Below, one piece after another: positions 24,101 to 36,214 of a stretch of DNA of 64,000 nt. The DNA lies in contig NC_083346.1 of the NCBI RefSeq assembly GCF_019175385.1, positions 57,069,821-57,133,820 of the forward strand, read 5' to 3'. The notes under the pieces were generated by a model. It searched no databases. It saw only the letters and a list, made by a program, of their open reading frames with translations, and had not been told where the DNA came from. The DNA is from Lycium barbarum. Its lineage: Eukaryota > Streptophyta > Magnoliopsida > Solanales > Solanaceae. Every line of letters begins with the position of its first letter. The stretch's first letter is position 1. A program made the position numbers and the translations under genes.

Positions 24101-25792
24101 AATTTCATCTTCATCATCGTTTCTTATTTGAAGTTTGTAACAGTAATATTCATGAATGGAAACTGTATCCCGCCTTTTTTTCCCCTTTTGCAAGATTTTG
24201 TTTTCAATGTCAAGATATCCATCAATTGAAGATACATTTTTTATACTGGGTAATTTGTCAAGTTGAGTATGAAAATATTGTCCACTACTCCTCTCAAGCT
24301 TTCCAATTTTTTTTATTCCACAATGCCATCCATTTTGTCCATAAGGAAATATCAGTGGATATTGCAGAGCATCATAACATCCGTAATAATAATTCACTAA
24401 TTGTGATCTATTATTATATGTGTAAATTCGAATGTGAGGTGTGTGAGTAACACTATTATTATCTTGTTCAATCCATATAGCAGCAACTTCGGATGCAGTA
24501 GGAAGATTATATACCCGTTGGTCTAAACCTGAATCACATTTGAAAGCAATATAAAAATTATCTATGTTTGGAATATCCATAAGCCTTTTAAGGAATATGG
24601 TATACGGGTTGATCTTCAAAATGTCCATTAATTTTCTAACTATGGACTCGTCAATCTTATCTGAACATATCATTCTATTACTAAGTTCATTATCATTATC
24701 ATAAAAATACAACTGTAAATTATTAGCTTTCCCATCAGCCAGACATAAATCATCTATAAAGTGATACATTTGTCCCTGAACCTGAAATGTGTAAATACCA
24801 TGATTCCTTCTTGCTAAATCTTTGTCATAACGTACACCGAGAGATGTAAAAGCAAACATATTATTGTATGTTCTAATAAATGTCCGAAAATGTTCTGATT
24901 CTTCGCAGCTTCCAAAATATAGGTTTCGTAATTCTTCAGGTAACTTATGTGACATCAATTTAACTGAACCTTCACTACAGCAAAATCCAGCTGATTCATA
25001 CTCAAACTTAAACGCATGACATAATTTGCATCTTGTAACTTTTTTAAGTGGAACGTAGGATGTTCGAAGTTCACCAATATGCAAAACATTTCTATTTCGA
25101 GATTTAGCACCTATAATTTTAGAAAGTAGCAAAATTAAGAATGAAACAGGAAACAAGTAGTAATAATAATATAGCTGAGTATCTGCAGAAACATTTACCT
25201 TTAATTGTTTGAGATGGTATATTATGTTGGTCATTACAGGTACGCGATGTTGAGCCTAAAAGGGAAAAATATTTATTATCTATATATGAATATACATTTA
25301 ATTACTAAAAATTGAAAACTTTGTAGGTGGACCTACCTTTCTCAAAAACAGAAGATGGGCGAACAATATTACTTTCGTCGTGACAAGTATTTATGATAGA
25401 ACAGACATCATGTTCAGTAGTTGCTATCAGAGGTGAAACGTAAATAATTTTAGTCAGTAGGAATGCAAAGCAAAGAAAGGTAGACAGTTGAGAAAAGTAC
25501 TATGTGTGCTATATCATTTTATATCTGCGCACGTATGAGTTGAGGCAAAATATTTTGGCCACCCCTAACCTGATTTTAAATTTTGATGGCGTCTCGCTGC
25601 TGCAAGGATATTTTGCTCAGCATAATCAGTTGGTTCTTTTCGAAATGAAGCCGACGGCTCAACTGATTCTATAGTTGTGGGGTTCATAGGAATACATTGG
25701 CGTTTTGACCGTTTTCTTTTTAGCTGTTGTTCTAATAGTTGTACATCCTTTTCATTAACCTGCATCTGGTCGGTTGTTTTATTTCGATCCAT
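21121..25792 (-). pseudogene. Helitron RepHel (HUH endonuclease plus PIF1-type helicase), multiply broken
   Basis: The presumed start is MDRNKTTDQM near 25792. Exons follow, with a likely intron between about 25205 and 25115. The N-terminal Helitron-like domain occupies 25115-23890. The Rep domain follows, with RGLPRAHF near 23610 (first catalytic His replaced by Arg) and KYLYKYICKGHDK near 23190 (the tyrosine motif). The PIF1-like helicase begins with LNREQRKAYDTI near 22240. Its P-loop codons hold a run of 12 G (22167-22178 as C on the plus strand) that shifts the frame. A Walker-B-like IVWDEVSMAKK lies near 21930. Other damage: a G-run frameshift near 23895, an extra T near 23605, an A-run frameshift near 23435, an in-frame TGA near 22040 and an in-frame stop near 21820. 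After GDFKNH near 21175 the remaining helicase motifs are absent. Confidence 0.9.
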
Positions 25793-25830
25793 ATCTTTGT
25801 TGCAATATTTTTTTTTCAAGTACAAAAGTC

Positions 25831-26934
25831 AGTGAATAAGTTTTTGCTCTGTATCCCACTGACCTATGTAGTAACAGTAAGCATTCTAAATATTAGAAAT
25901 CCATGGAAAGCAGTAATAACGAAACAATCACAGATAACGAAGAATAACTTTATTAGAACTAAGATTTGGAGCATCAAAAAACTACTCAAGTAATCAACTT
26001 ACTGAAAACGCTAAGTTACTTACTTGTCGTCAATACTGGCGAACAATAGATGGTGCAGTTATTTATTATCTTGTCTTCACCAAATCAACCAAGCTGTCAC
26101 CTATAACAGAAATTGCAAACATTATTTCGCTGCATATTCTTTAGCGAGAATAAACAACTGAATTCGAGAACAAATAGCAGACGAAGTACAAGAAATCATA
26201 GTTGTTGTGATGTAAGATGCAATTTTTTTTTTAGTCCATGTTCCACTCGAAGCCGAAGTAAAAAAATTTCACTCTATGTTCCATTTATAGTCAACGACTT
26301 TGTATATGCCCGCACATCTAAAAAGAAATCACATAATTCAAACATTTTGTAAGAAAGTGCACAGTCGAAGCACGATGACAAACAATCTTGTATAAAGGCT
26401 GCAGTTGAAAGCTACAAATATAAATGGCAACTCAACAACATATGAGGTTGGAAATAATTTTCATTGTTGTGATAAAGATATAAAAATGAATACATAGAAG
26501 AAGATGTGTGCAGCAATCTAAGAAAAGCTACTACATTTTTATCTATTTCGAATGAAGCATGTCACAACCTCCTCTGTTTGTACTTATTTAGTGGTCGAAT
26601 CAAGTTAGTAACAAGCAGATAAAACTTCATCTGATATAGGTAATAAAAAGAAAAGTTCGTAAGTATTGCAGTAGCTCCCTCTTATCTCTTTCATTTTACT
26701 TTCTTTTTCCGTTTTCTCTGCTACTCCATCATTTTCCACATTACTCTACCTTCTCATTTTACTGTCATCCATTAATTTCATCTTCTCCCAACGATAGTAA
26801 AATGCTAAGACTACTCGAACAGAATATTACAAGAACAGAAATCTTCCGTACAAAAACTGAAAGAATGGATTCCTTATTTACAAAGTATATATTATTGTCT
26901 AAACCTGTTAATATAAGGTCCGACAAGCGAAGCG
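25831..26934. other. Unassigned region upstream of RepHel
   Basis: No protein family is recognised. By position it should contain the Helitron promoter and 5' (TC) end, but I could not place that end. It is A/T-rich with short open frames on both strands that look random. Confidence 0.4.
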
Positions 26935-27478
26935 TAGAAAAATCACAAAGCAGGGACTCCAAAACAACAACATCAAGGAAATCAGCCCAAAATCAGAGAC
27001 CACCAAAAAGAAATAACATATAGAAGCTAAGGAAATAAAGCCGGTTATTTAGCATTCGATGTGGCAAGCACCAATGTAAAAGTCTGAGAATTTCAAACCT
27101 TTCCTTAAGGAAAGGCCTTAATAAGCAAATCGACAAGCTGATCATTATATGAACGATGAACCAGAATCAGTTCATTGGATTGTTTAACTTCTAGACTAAA
27201 ATGAAACCTGATTTTGATCTACTTGGCCTAATTTTGCATCTCTATTCTTTGCACTTTTAAATATAATACAAAGGTCTATGGTATCTTTCAAGTATCTGAG
27301 AGTTTTTATTGTTGCTGGAAAATATTTTTCACAGGGAGAATGCACATACCGAGATAAATACTCACAAAAAACGTAATATCTTAGAAAAATCACAAAACCG
27401 GGACTCCAAAACAACAACATCAATGAAATCAGCCCAAAATCAGAGACCACCAAAAAGAAATAACATATAGAAGCTAAG
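26935..27478. repeat. 97-bp direct repeats bracketing a Copia scrap
   Basis: The copies at 26935-27031 and 27382-27478 differ at only about three positions. Between them lie 350 bp containing the Copia pol tail. The repeat is too long for an integrase target duplication and does not look like an LTR (no TG...CA ends). A tandem duplication, or repair-mediated insertion, is more likely. Confidence 0.8.
27040..27375 (-). pseudogene. Copia pol C-terminal fragment
   Basis: Minus-strand reading gives LSRYVHSPCEKYFPATIKTL followed by RYLKDTIDLCI, the conserved stretch between reverse transcriptase and RNase H of Copia elements. Further on comes NDQLVDLLIKAFP, the usual end of Copia RNase H. The roughly 100 codons that normally separate these parts are shortened, so it is an internally deleted remnant. 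Confidence 0.75.
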
Positions 27479-28352
27479 AGAAACAAAGCAACAGAACTCA
27501 CAGATGTTAAAGTAAAGAAGATGGAAAGCGAGAGCAACACAATATTCTCTTTGAGAAAACAGAAAAGTGAGAGCTGAACTTATGAACTGATCTTTGTGGG
27601 TAAATTAAGGGACAGATTACATTACAGCAATATAAATGAGATTGGCTTTATCCACACATATCTTATTTTTGAGCTAATCCCTTAGGAGGAAAGAAAAGTT
27701 ACAGCTATGTAGTTGTATTTATCCATTCAGGCACAACAAATTGAGCTGAGTTATATATTTTGCAGGCTGATCTCATTAGCTATATCATCTGATTCACTTA
27801 CGTAAACACCCTCATGGGCCCATCATAACCACACAACAAAGTGAAATAGTTAGCAACATATAGGGTGTTGAATAAATTAAAGCTGAGAGTTCAATCCATT
27901 GTACATAATACAAAAGGCGGCAGCAGCCAGAAATAGCAAATACCAACAACACCCTTGAAGCAGCTGGTTAAGGCCAGGCTTTTCAGGCACTCAAAGAAAC
28001 AGTATGATGTCAAAAGCATAGATGTACAACCAAGGCAATGCAAACAGGAAAGGAAATCCCTAATACACCCCTAACCTAAGGTGAATAAGGAGCTCAAGTG
28101 TCTCTTCTATATAAGTAGTAAAGTAATATGATATAAACATGTGTACCGTAAATTTGTAATGATTATATATATACAAGTATTTGCATCACATCCGTAGTTA
28201 CATATTAAAGCTAGAATACGTATCACTATTTATACCAAATCGAAAAATATTTCTTCGCGTTCAATGCTGCGCAAAATCAGTAATTAAAAGCTAAAGTTAG
28301 AATACATATCACTTAACCAGGATTAAGTATGTATACATGAGGATAAATATTA
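27479..28352. other. Intergenic, nothing recognised
   Basis: A/T-rich sequence without convincing coding potential or repeats that I could pair within the window. Confidence 0.4.
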
Positions 28353-28583
28353 CTCCCCCATCTCAATTTTTGTGATATAGTTTGAATAGGTAGAGTTTAA
28401 GAAAGAGATGAAAACTTTTAAAACTTGTGGTATAAAATAAGTCATAGATATTTGTGTGGTCGTAAATTATTTCATTAAGAGTAAAAATGAAAGTTTCAAG
28501 TTAAATTATTTCTAAATATGAAAATGTATCATTCTTTTTTAGATAGACTAAAAAGGAAAGTGACATAAATTGAAACAAAGGGG
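28353..28583. mobile_element. Stowaway-like MITE (Tc1/mariner type)
   Basis: It starts CTCCCCCATCTCAATTTTTG and ends CAATTTATGTCACTTTCC-like on the opposite strand (plus text ...AAATTGAAACAAAGGGG). A TA dinucleotide flanks each side (28351-28352 and 28584-28585). Size (231 bp), ends and TA target fit Stowaway elements. Confidence 0.85.
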
Positions 28584-28640
28584 TATCTATTAATTAAATA
28601 ATTTTCTATAAACACCCACTAAATATAAGATTTTGACCAA

Positions 28641-29020
28641 AGGTGCAAATATCCCTCAACTTTGCAATTTACAGCAACTATATACCTCGTCAAAAAAGTG
28701 GTGCATATATACCCTGCAATTACACAAATGGTACAAATATGTCCTTTTCGTTGATATAATTTTTTTAAAAAAAAAACTATTTAGCTTGTTTTTTAATTAA
28801 GAAATGCTACATGGCTTTAGAAAAAATAAGTCTACCCATTTTTTAAAGCAACGACATCTTTTTAATTAAAAAATAAGCTAAATAATTTTTTTTTAAAAAA
28901 ATTATCAACAAAAAGGATATATTTGCGCCATCTGCGTAATGATATGGGTATATATACACCATTTTTTAACGAAAAATACATCTGCTCTAAATCACAAAAT
29001 TAAGGAATATATTTACACCT
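28641..29020. mobile_element. Foldback (long inverted repeat) MITE-like element
   Basis: The left arm starts AGGTGCAAATATCCCT and the right arm is its imperfect inverse (ending ATATTTACACCT). The arms of roughly 180 bp pair along almost their whole length, including the blocks ATATACCC and AAATAAGCTAAATA. The whole can fold into one hairpin. No clear target duplication was found. Confidence 0.75.
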
Positions 29021-29834
29021 ATTTATCTAAGTTGGTGACTCGAATTCACAACTATTAAATTGGAGATGAATCGTGCGTGAGCAATCCTTTTACCTATTAA
29101 AATCATAACAAAACAACAAAAAGATGACTAAAAAGAAAAGAAAAGAGAACTAGAAAGTAGATGTGGGAGAAATGACTAGACAATGAGCATGAGCATGGCA
29201 ATAATTAATGATTGATCTCCATCATTGATGAAGTCGTGAAGAGAACGTCTACGTACCTTGTGGACCCCCATATCCATAATAGATTGCCTTCTCTCTCTCG
29301 GACCGGAAGATAATAGACCGCCGAATAAGTCACGTGACTTTTGTTATTTTGTAGAACCGACCATACCTCATCCCCGCCACTGTATCTTTGACCGTCCACG
29401 TGTCCTTTCTAAAGTTCCTCTTTCTCATTCTATTTTCCAGTGATTTGATTGTATAATGAAACAAAAGTGATGTCTTGGTTATCGTATTTGCTTTCGAGTT
29501 ATGACTTTGAAACAATACCCCACCAATGGGATCCTCCTATATTCATTCTTTTGGTCTCCCACCTTTCACCCATGCAGAATTCTTGAAGATTTATGCCTCC
29601 CGTGTTTTATCAAAATTAAGATATCTGAATTTAATATATATTTAAATATTAAACTTTTGTTATGTAAATTTGAATACTAATTTGGATATTAATATATTGT
29701 ATTAAGATCTGAATATTAAAAAATTAAAATTATTATTTTTTAATATCAAAATATAAAAAAATCTTTATATATATAGTATCTAAATTCAGTTTGTAAGATG
29801 AAAGATTTAAATGAAGTTGATACTATTTTGAGAA
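29021..29834. other. Intergenic, nothing recognised
   Basis: No gene is supported. The stretch 29600-29800 is extremely A/T-rich, with repeated AAATATTAA-type words. Confidence 0.4.
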
Positions 29835-30033
29835 TTAAGGTCAAAAGAGATAACAAACGGATGATTTTATTGCGTACACATTATATTGACAATATCCTTG
29901 TCAAGTTCAATCATTTATTCCTTATGATTCTACTGTTAAGCTAACTGTAAATATTAAGGAGTTTAATAATCCTTATGATTCTACTGTTAGACTAACTGCA
30001 AATATTGGAATAACAATAGCACAACTAGTATAT
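29835..30033 (+). pseudogene. Copia-2 pol fragment, left of CACTA-2
   Basis: The reading includes HYIDNILVKFNH and later IGITIAQLVY, the reverse transcriptase C-terminal region. A near-repeat of PYDSTVKLTVNI as PYDSTVRLTANI shows a tandem duplication of about 51 bp. The frame is continued after the insertion by ASVIGCMMYVMHCTR at 34250. Confidence 0.8.
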
Positions 30034-30045
30034 CACTACAAAAAA

Positions 30046-30400
30046 AACAGTGAATTGTAACGGATTCTAGCGATGAATTGATTTCTGTCGCTAAATAACG
30101 ACGGATTAGCTACGAAATTACATTTATGACACCAAAAAGGGAACAAAAATAATTGGCATTTAAGATAACGACGGATTAGCGACAAAAATTCCAATCCGTC
30201 GCTATATATTGGCACTACATTTATGCGCTTCATTTTAGCTATAAATTTAGCAACCAAATGGCCTGCGACAAAATTTATTAAATTGTAGCGATGGAATTAG
30301 CGACAGAATATCCGTCACTAGTTATATTTTGTTTATCAAAATATTTTAAGATAAGTTGGCTACAATAAAATCCGCTTTATTCACAGTGACAGAATCAATT
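30046..30400. repeat. CACTA-2 left subterminal repeats
   Basis: Repeated short words such as AACGACGGATTAGC, TAGCGACAGAA and TCCGTCGCTA occur in both orientations. The matching right array spans about 33925-34225 (AGTGACGGATTTTTTCGTCGC and similar). Confidence 0.75.
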
Positions 30401-32020
30401 CCGCGGCCAATTTTGTCCTAAATACAATATAAGAGTTATTTTAGGGCACAATGGTGAAAACAAAATCTGAAACAGATGCGGCCTTCTCGCTCTCTTCATT
30501 CTAGGGCAGCCGTCTGTTGTCTTTCTCATTGTCTCTCTCCGATGGCTCGCCTCCTCCGGCAGCTCGTCCCTCTTCGTCAGCTCGTCCCAATCCAACAACT
30601 CGTTGATTTCAGGTAATGCTTAATTTCTCCCGACTTTGGTGTCTAATTAGGGAAAAGAAGCTGAGGCTCTTTATCTAATGCAAAAGTGTTTTTAAATTAT
30701 AATCTAGGCAGCAATTTTTATAAGAGAAAAGAACTGTTCTTTCATGGTTTCTTGTGTGGGAAGCCGTGAAATTACTCCCTCGGATATTAGTTAGTACTCT
30801 GAAAATCTTTTGGGAGGTTCACACCTGTATATGTTTATATAATGTGTTATTCATATGCACCTTTCTGTTCTCTGCTTACATAAACCTAGATTGGGAGAAT
30901 CTGTAGCTAAGTACATTCCACGATTATACTCATTTGGACAGGTTCAGTTTAGAACAAAGACCTTGTGTAGCCTGATAAATTTAAAAGAATTTTGACAGTG
31001 AAATTTTTTGGTTCAGTTACTATAAATTGTTTTTTTTTCTTCCATATAGTTACTATAAATTTCAGTTACTCCTGCAATTTCATTCATATAGTTGCTATAA
31101 ATTGCTATTTTTTTTTTGTGTGTGTGAGAATGGTTTTATTATTTGTTTCTTTAGGAAAACTTAGCAATCTTTTGAGTCGTTTTAGATCTATAGTTTTAGC
31201 TTGCCTTTTAAATTTCTCCCATTCTCGTTTATACCTAATTCAAATGATAGAGTTTCTAGTCGGACATTGTGTGATTTGAGGAACTTACAGTGTAGTTTGT
31301 AGCGACTGATACATACACTTGACACTTGGATAAATGATAAATTGCTAATATTATTCACAAGCAGCAAGATTTTGTTTTCTGATACTTTATTCTTAAGGGG
31401 AAAGATCAGGTTATAATGAAGTTAGGTAGAAATGGAGACAGTTTAGTGAATGCAGTTTAACTTATTTATCTAAGTTTCAAGTGTACATATGATAGTTCAA
31501 AAGAATTAATTGAATTCTGCTTTCCATTTCTTTGAGTCATTCACAAAGACGTGCTTCATTTTTGGTTCTGGTATCTATAGACATGATTTGAATTTCTTCC
31601 ATTTTGTAGTATAACCTATATAGAATCAAATTGTGCCTTACGTATGTAGTAATCTGTTGGTATGCTATTTTAGTTTTTTATTGTGTATCTTTCTACATTA
31701 ATCTGGTTGCTTATTTCTCACACTTTTGGAGCTTGAAAAGTTGATAGTTTCAAAGATCAAAAAGTTATCTTTTCTAGAACTTGAAGACAAGCATCTGATG
31801 TATATCCTGTGTTAATCCTGAATTTTTTTGCAGTTCCAAGAGTTATTGGGCTTAGGACGTGTAAAATCTTCTTACATCTGTGCTTCTGAGTATCAGTTGA
31901 TGTTCTGATTTTAGCAACCCCACATTTTAACTACTTCAGTGAAGTTCTGCACATATGGTGGAATCCATGTATATATGTGATTCTTTTGACCCTCAAATCA
32001 TTATTGTCTTTGGAATGATG

Positions 32021-32180
32021 TTAAGGGGTTGTTTGGTAGGAGGGATAGGATGGGATGGGACTATTAGTTCCATGGGATTGGAATTATCCCATGTTTGGTA
32101 GGTGGAATAACTCACTTTGTTATCCCACCCAATCCCATCTTTATTGAATAACTTATCCCTCCTGCCAAACGACCCGTTAA
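32021..32180. mobile_element. Small MITE inside CACTA-2
   Basis: Inverted ends read TTAAGGGGTTGTTTGGTAGG and, on the opposite strand, TTAACGGGTCGTTTGGCAGG. The interior also pairs (GGGATAGG with CTTATCCC). TTAA at both ends makes the exact border ambiguous; a PIF/Harbinger-type target (TTA/TAA) is possible. Confidence 0.8.
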
Positions 32181-33475
32181 GATATGATTAAGAATCACAT
32201 GTTTATTGCAAAAGTAGATATGACGTAGCTGGTGTATCCAAAAATTTCGTACTCTATAAAATGTGTGATTTCTATCTTGTTGAGTGTTTAAGTTATGGTT
32301 GAAAACAAAGTGTGATGGTGAGGGAGACTTCTTCTTTGGTATCCTGCACTGCCTCCTCGTTGCCTTCTTTTTATTCTTTCTGTCTTGAGTTCAATGCTTT
32401 CTTACCTACTTGCTACTATAGGCTATAGACAATATAGTCAATACCACCAGTATCCTAAACTTCCTTAACGAAAAACAAAGTATCCTAAAAGTAAAAAAAC
32501 GCTTACTGGTTTTTTAATTCTCTCCTTTTTTGATTGGATATTAAGTTGAAGATTCCACCTCGTCCTCCTTGCTATTTCTTTGTGGAGGTATGTTTGTTTA
32601 GTATATTAACATATATATGGTATTCTATAGTTTGAGATTTCATCTTCTGTTGTCAATTACTTCTTTTTTTGTTTCTTATCTAGTTGTCAATTACTACTTT
32701 AGTTTGAAAGTTCTCGAGATGTAGAAGATGCAGGGTAAAAACAATTCTTACTTCATTTTGTCATATTCATATATACAGAGACCTATGCAGGAAACATAAG
32801 CTTCCGCGTGGTTGACTTTCTTATATGCATGATAATAGGTTGAGCTTGCTATTAAATTTCTATTTCAAATACATATCAACTGTAAGTTCTTTAGATTTTA
32901 GTGTATAGTTTTCTTAATGTTAAATTTCTAATTTTCTATTCCTAATTACCATGTAATTCATTCGTACAAATGTTTCTTTAATCATTAATAAATCACTTTG
33001 CCAACGTTATTAGTTTTTTCCTCTTTGAGACGGTGTATGGGTAACAAGGTGTACAACTTAGCACCGCGTTGCTTGTAGTGAAGCGCTGAGCAGAGGCTCA
33101 GTTGTCATTTGGCTGCACTTTTTCTTAAGCTAAGAGATTAACATGATGTTTTACTTGTATATTAGTGATGAGTTGGTTATTTAATCAACTTTAAGTGTTT
33201 ATTTGCATAATCGTTTAAGTTTATATGCTTTACGTGAAAGCTTAGGAATTGCATATTATTTTTACTATTCATGAACCAACAGCCTCAGTTTCTCTATATT
33301 CTTTTCTATTCTTTTATTTTTTAAAAGTTCTTTGTTAGGTCCAAGTCTAAACAAAGTTTGTCTCATTGGGATCGAGATCCAACATCATGTAAGATACATA
33401 CAGATTGTTTTTCTTTACTGTTTAAGTTTCATCAATTATTATTCCACTAATTTAATTAGTTATTATTCTTTACAG

Positions 33476-33640
33476 GAGGGATATCAAGATATATTACAGC
33501 AATAAACACATACTCAAACTGATGTTGATGAATGTCAAGCGTATTACGTAGTCGCAAGAGGGGAAATGAAGAGAAAAATATATGCTCTTCTGAATAATGT
33601 TGATAAGGCTCATGCATCAATTTTGATGATGACCATCTCT
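33476..33640 (+). pseudogene. Possible CACTA ORF1 (plant transposase Ptta/En/Spm-like) last exon
   Basis: After a TTTACAG acceptor the reading gives EGYQDILQQ, a TAA, then DVDECQAYYVVARGEMKRKI and YALLNN. The pattern of an acidic residue cluster, YxxVxxGxxKxRxYxL, resembles the C-terminal part of plant CACTA ORF1 proteins. It is short and broken, so I hold this loosely. Confidence 0.45.
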
Positions 33641-34243
33641 CTGGCCTAATATTAGTTAGCTTTTTGATGTTGTTGACTTCATTGTTGGTGTTGTGGATGT
33701 TTTGAACTTAAATATATAATTACATGTGTGTGTTATCTATTTCGGACCTCGGTGAATATTGATTTATAAGAATTTCAGTTATTTCTAAGCATATTCCATT
33801 TTTCATATAATATGCTTCAATATGATGTATTTGAAATATTAAATAAGAAAATTTAAAAAAAAAAGAATTTTCTACAGATTTGTGGTGAATATTTTATTGC
33901 TAAAACAAATGTATAAATTTAATTATTGTGACAGATTAGTGACGGATTTTTTCGTCGCAAATTAATCCTAACGACGAAATGCATTATAAATTTACTGACG
34001 AAATTTATGAAAATAGCAATGGATTTTTTCGTCGCTAAGTTTTAGCAACGGATACGGTCCGTCGCTAATCTGTCGCAAACTTTGCAACGAATTCAAATTT
34101 TCTGTCGCAAAGAGGTTAGCAACGAACAAAATAGTAACAGCCAACAATCCGTTGCTATTCCATTACTAAATAGGTTTTGCGACGGAAATATGTTGTTTAG
34201 CGATGGATTTCGTCCGTCGCGAAATGCTAATTTTTTAGTAGTG

Positions 34244-34861
34244 ATATATGCGAGTGTGATAGGTTGTATGATGTATGTTATGCATTGTACAAGACGAAAT
34301 ATAGCATTTCCGTATGTAAGCTTTCAAGATTTACAAGTAATCCAAGTAATGATCATTGTAAAACAATAAGTAGAGTACTTGAATATTTAAGCTATACAAG
34401 ACACCTTGGCATTTGCTATAATGGTTTTCCTACTGTATTGGAAGAATATTGTGATACAAGTTGGATTACAAGTGTTAATGATAATACAACTACATAATGG
34501 ATTTTTACTTTGGGCGATGGAGCCATTGTTGAGCATCCAAGAAGCAAACGTGTATTTTCCATTCTACAATGGAATCTGAATTAATTACATTAGCAACTGC
34601 TTGTAAAGAAGCGAAATGGATGAAAAATATGTTACTTGATATAAAGTTGTGGCCACAATTTAAGCCAGTCATTTTCATATTTTGTGATAGTAAGACTACA
34701 ATGTGTGTTGCTTATAATAAAATGTATAATGAAAAATCGATACATATGAGCTTGAGACATGCTTATATAAGAGATCAATTAGTAATAAATGGAACTACAG
34801 CTATCGAGTACGTGAGATCAAGTAAGAATTTGGTTGATCCTCTCACGAAGAATATTAGCTA
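34244..34861 (+). pseudogene. Copia-2 pol, right of CACTA-2 (RT end and RNase H)
   Basis: Blocks in order: ASVIGCMMYVMHCTRRNIAF, a frameshift near 34310, LSRFTSNPSNDHCKTISRVL, then DTSWITSVNDN, a stop at 34496 and a degenerate stretch, then MESELITLATACKEAKWMKN through SSKNLVDPLTKNIS and TAG at 34859-34861. This is the Copia RNase H domain. The damage means no functional polyprotein. Confidence 0.88.
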
Positions 34862-35470
34862 GAGTTGCAATACAACAAACCTAAAGAAATGGGGTTAAAA
34901 CCCTTAACTGAATGCAAGTAACGGAAACCCAACTTTGCGTTATTACACTCTAACAATATAAGTTCAATGGGCAGTAGCAAGTTACTTGTGTTGTTTAAGC
35001 ACTGATCTCCTCTGTCGGGACCCTAATTTCAGTGTACTACTTAATTACTATTATGTGAGAATTTAATGAGTTGTTAAATGTATGTTGTAACAGGGGCAGA
35101 AAGACAAACTTCAACGTGCAAACTGTTATAAGATGAGGTTGAATTAATCTTAATGGAATTAATAAATGTCTTGAAGTAGTACCGCTTCTAGCAAGATTTA
35201 AAAAGGGTCGATCATGTAAATATTCATGAAATCAAGATAAGCACATGGTAGTAACGTCCTAAAGCGAATACTGAATTTTCTAAGCTACTAGATAACACTG
35301 TGATGGTAATTTTCGATTTTGACATATGGAGTTGTGGTTCAAATCTTTTAAGATGCCAGTAACTTCATCAAAATTTTAAAGTACTTATACAATGAATAGG
35401 TCAAATCTAATTAAGATACCTTTCATTATGCACAAGTGATATAAATCGATATAACAAACAAGTGGGGGAT

Positions 35471-36110
35471 TGTTAAAATAGTTTGTTATATTTTGGGAAT
35501 TGAATGGCTCTTTCCCACATCGGTGATGAAAGGCTTCATTTAGGACCTTATAAGTCTTTATCAATTTATACGAACTTTGATATAGTACACATACTCCTAA
35601 ATGTGTGTGAATAAATATATTAAATATTATATATCAAAGACTTGGACTTGGGGCGTGAGCCGGGTCGAATCCTAAATTAAATATTTTATTTTCGTTTCTA
35701 TAACAAAATTTATTTGAAATTTGAAATTAAAATTCAAATAAGCAGATGTGTATATTTATGAAATAAGATGTCTTTTCTGAAAGGATCTGATGGTTGCCTA
35801 TATACAAGGATTCCAACGAAATAGAATAGAAAAATCTGCAAGTATATTTTGGCTTTGTTGTATTTTGAAGAGAATCATTTGTATTTCTCCTAAGTCAATA
35901 TACGAGCGATAACTATTTAATGACAGTCAATTTTTCATGCCTCAAAGCCGTTTTTTATTTTATTCTCTGGTAATTTTTCTCTCATTCAATAGTGGAAAAA
36001 AGGATATGTAGTAAAAGGTAGAGGACTTGAAGAGTACAAGTGACAAGAAAAATAGAACATGACGAATATATCCAACATCGTTACTCATGCAAAGCAACTG
36101 GTTCAAATTT
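35471..36110 (+). repeat. Copia-2 3' LTR (right end approximate)
   Basis: TGTTAAAATAGTTTG follows directly after the polypurine tract AAGTGGGGGAT. Inside are TTCCCACATCGGTGATGAAA and a GACTTGGACTTGGGGCGTGA block often seen in such LTRs. I could not identify the CA end with certainty. Confidence 0.65.
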
Positions 36111-36214
36111 TCAAAACCGACAAATACTAACTAAAACATTTGTTATGGTTAGGTTCGGTACATACTTTTAAAGGAAAAAAAGACAAATAATTAAAGAATG
36201 TCACATCTTTTGAC

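Larger units (their letters stand above)
5744..25830 (-). mobile_element. Decayed autonomous-type Helitron (RepHel plus RPA-like gene), termini not found
   Basis: The minus strand carries, in order, a Rep/helicase (RepHel) gene (25792 to 21121) and an RPA-like single-strand-binding protein gene (21027 to 5744). This pair is typical of plant Helitrons, which transpose by a rolling-circle mechanism. A 14-kb Gypsy element splits the RPA-like gene. Limits given here are the outer edges of recognisable coding sequence. The 5' TC end and 3' CTRR hairpin were not identified, and the true element is probably longer. Confidence 0.85.
30034..34243. mobile_element. CACTA-2: CACTA transposon inserted in Copia-2
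   Basis: Ends are CACTACAAAAAAAAC on the left and TTTTTTAGTAGTG on the right, giving imperfect inverted repeats. Subterminal regions hold many copies of a GACGGATTAGCGAC-type motif in both orientations. The interrupted Copia reading frame proves the insertion (GTA TAT before, GCG AGT after). The flanks are TATAT and ATATAT, so the target duplication cannot be separated from the local AT repeat. Only a remnant of transposase-like coding is visible (33476-33640). Confidence 0.85.
29835..36110 (+). mobile_element. Copia-2: 5'-truncated Copia retrotransposon, split by CACTA-2
   Basis: The plus strand carries the last part of a Copia pol (reverse transcriptase end and RNase H), then an untranslated stretch, a polypurine tract AAGTGGGGGAT and a 3' LTR starting TGTTAAAATAG at 35471. 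No 5' LTR, gag, protease or integrase is present. The right limit is approximate because I could not fix the LTR end. Confidence 0.8.

Noticed and set aside
29205..29515. Small open frames on both strands at 29.2-29.5 kb as a gene
   Set aside because: Short, overlapping, no recognised motif and no splice or promoter support.
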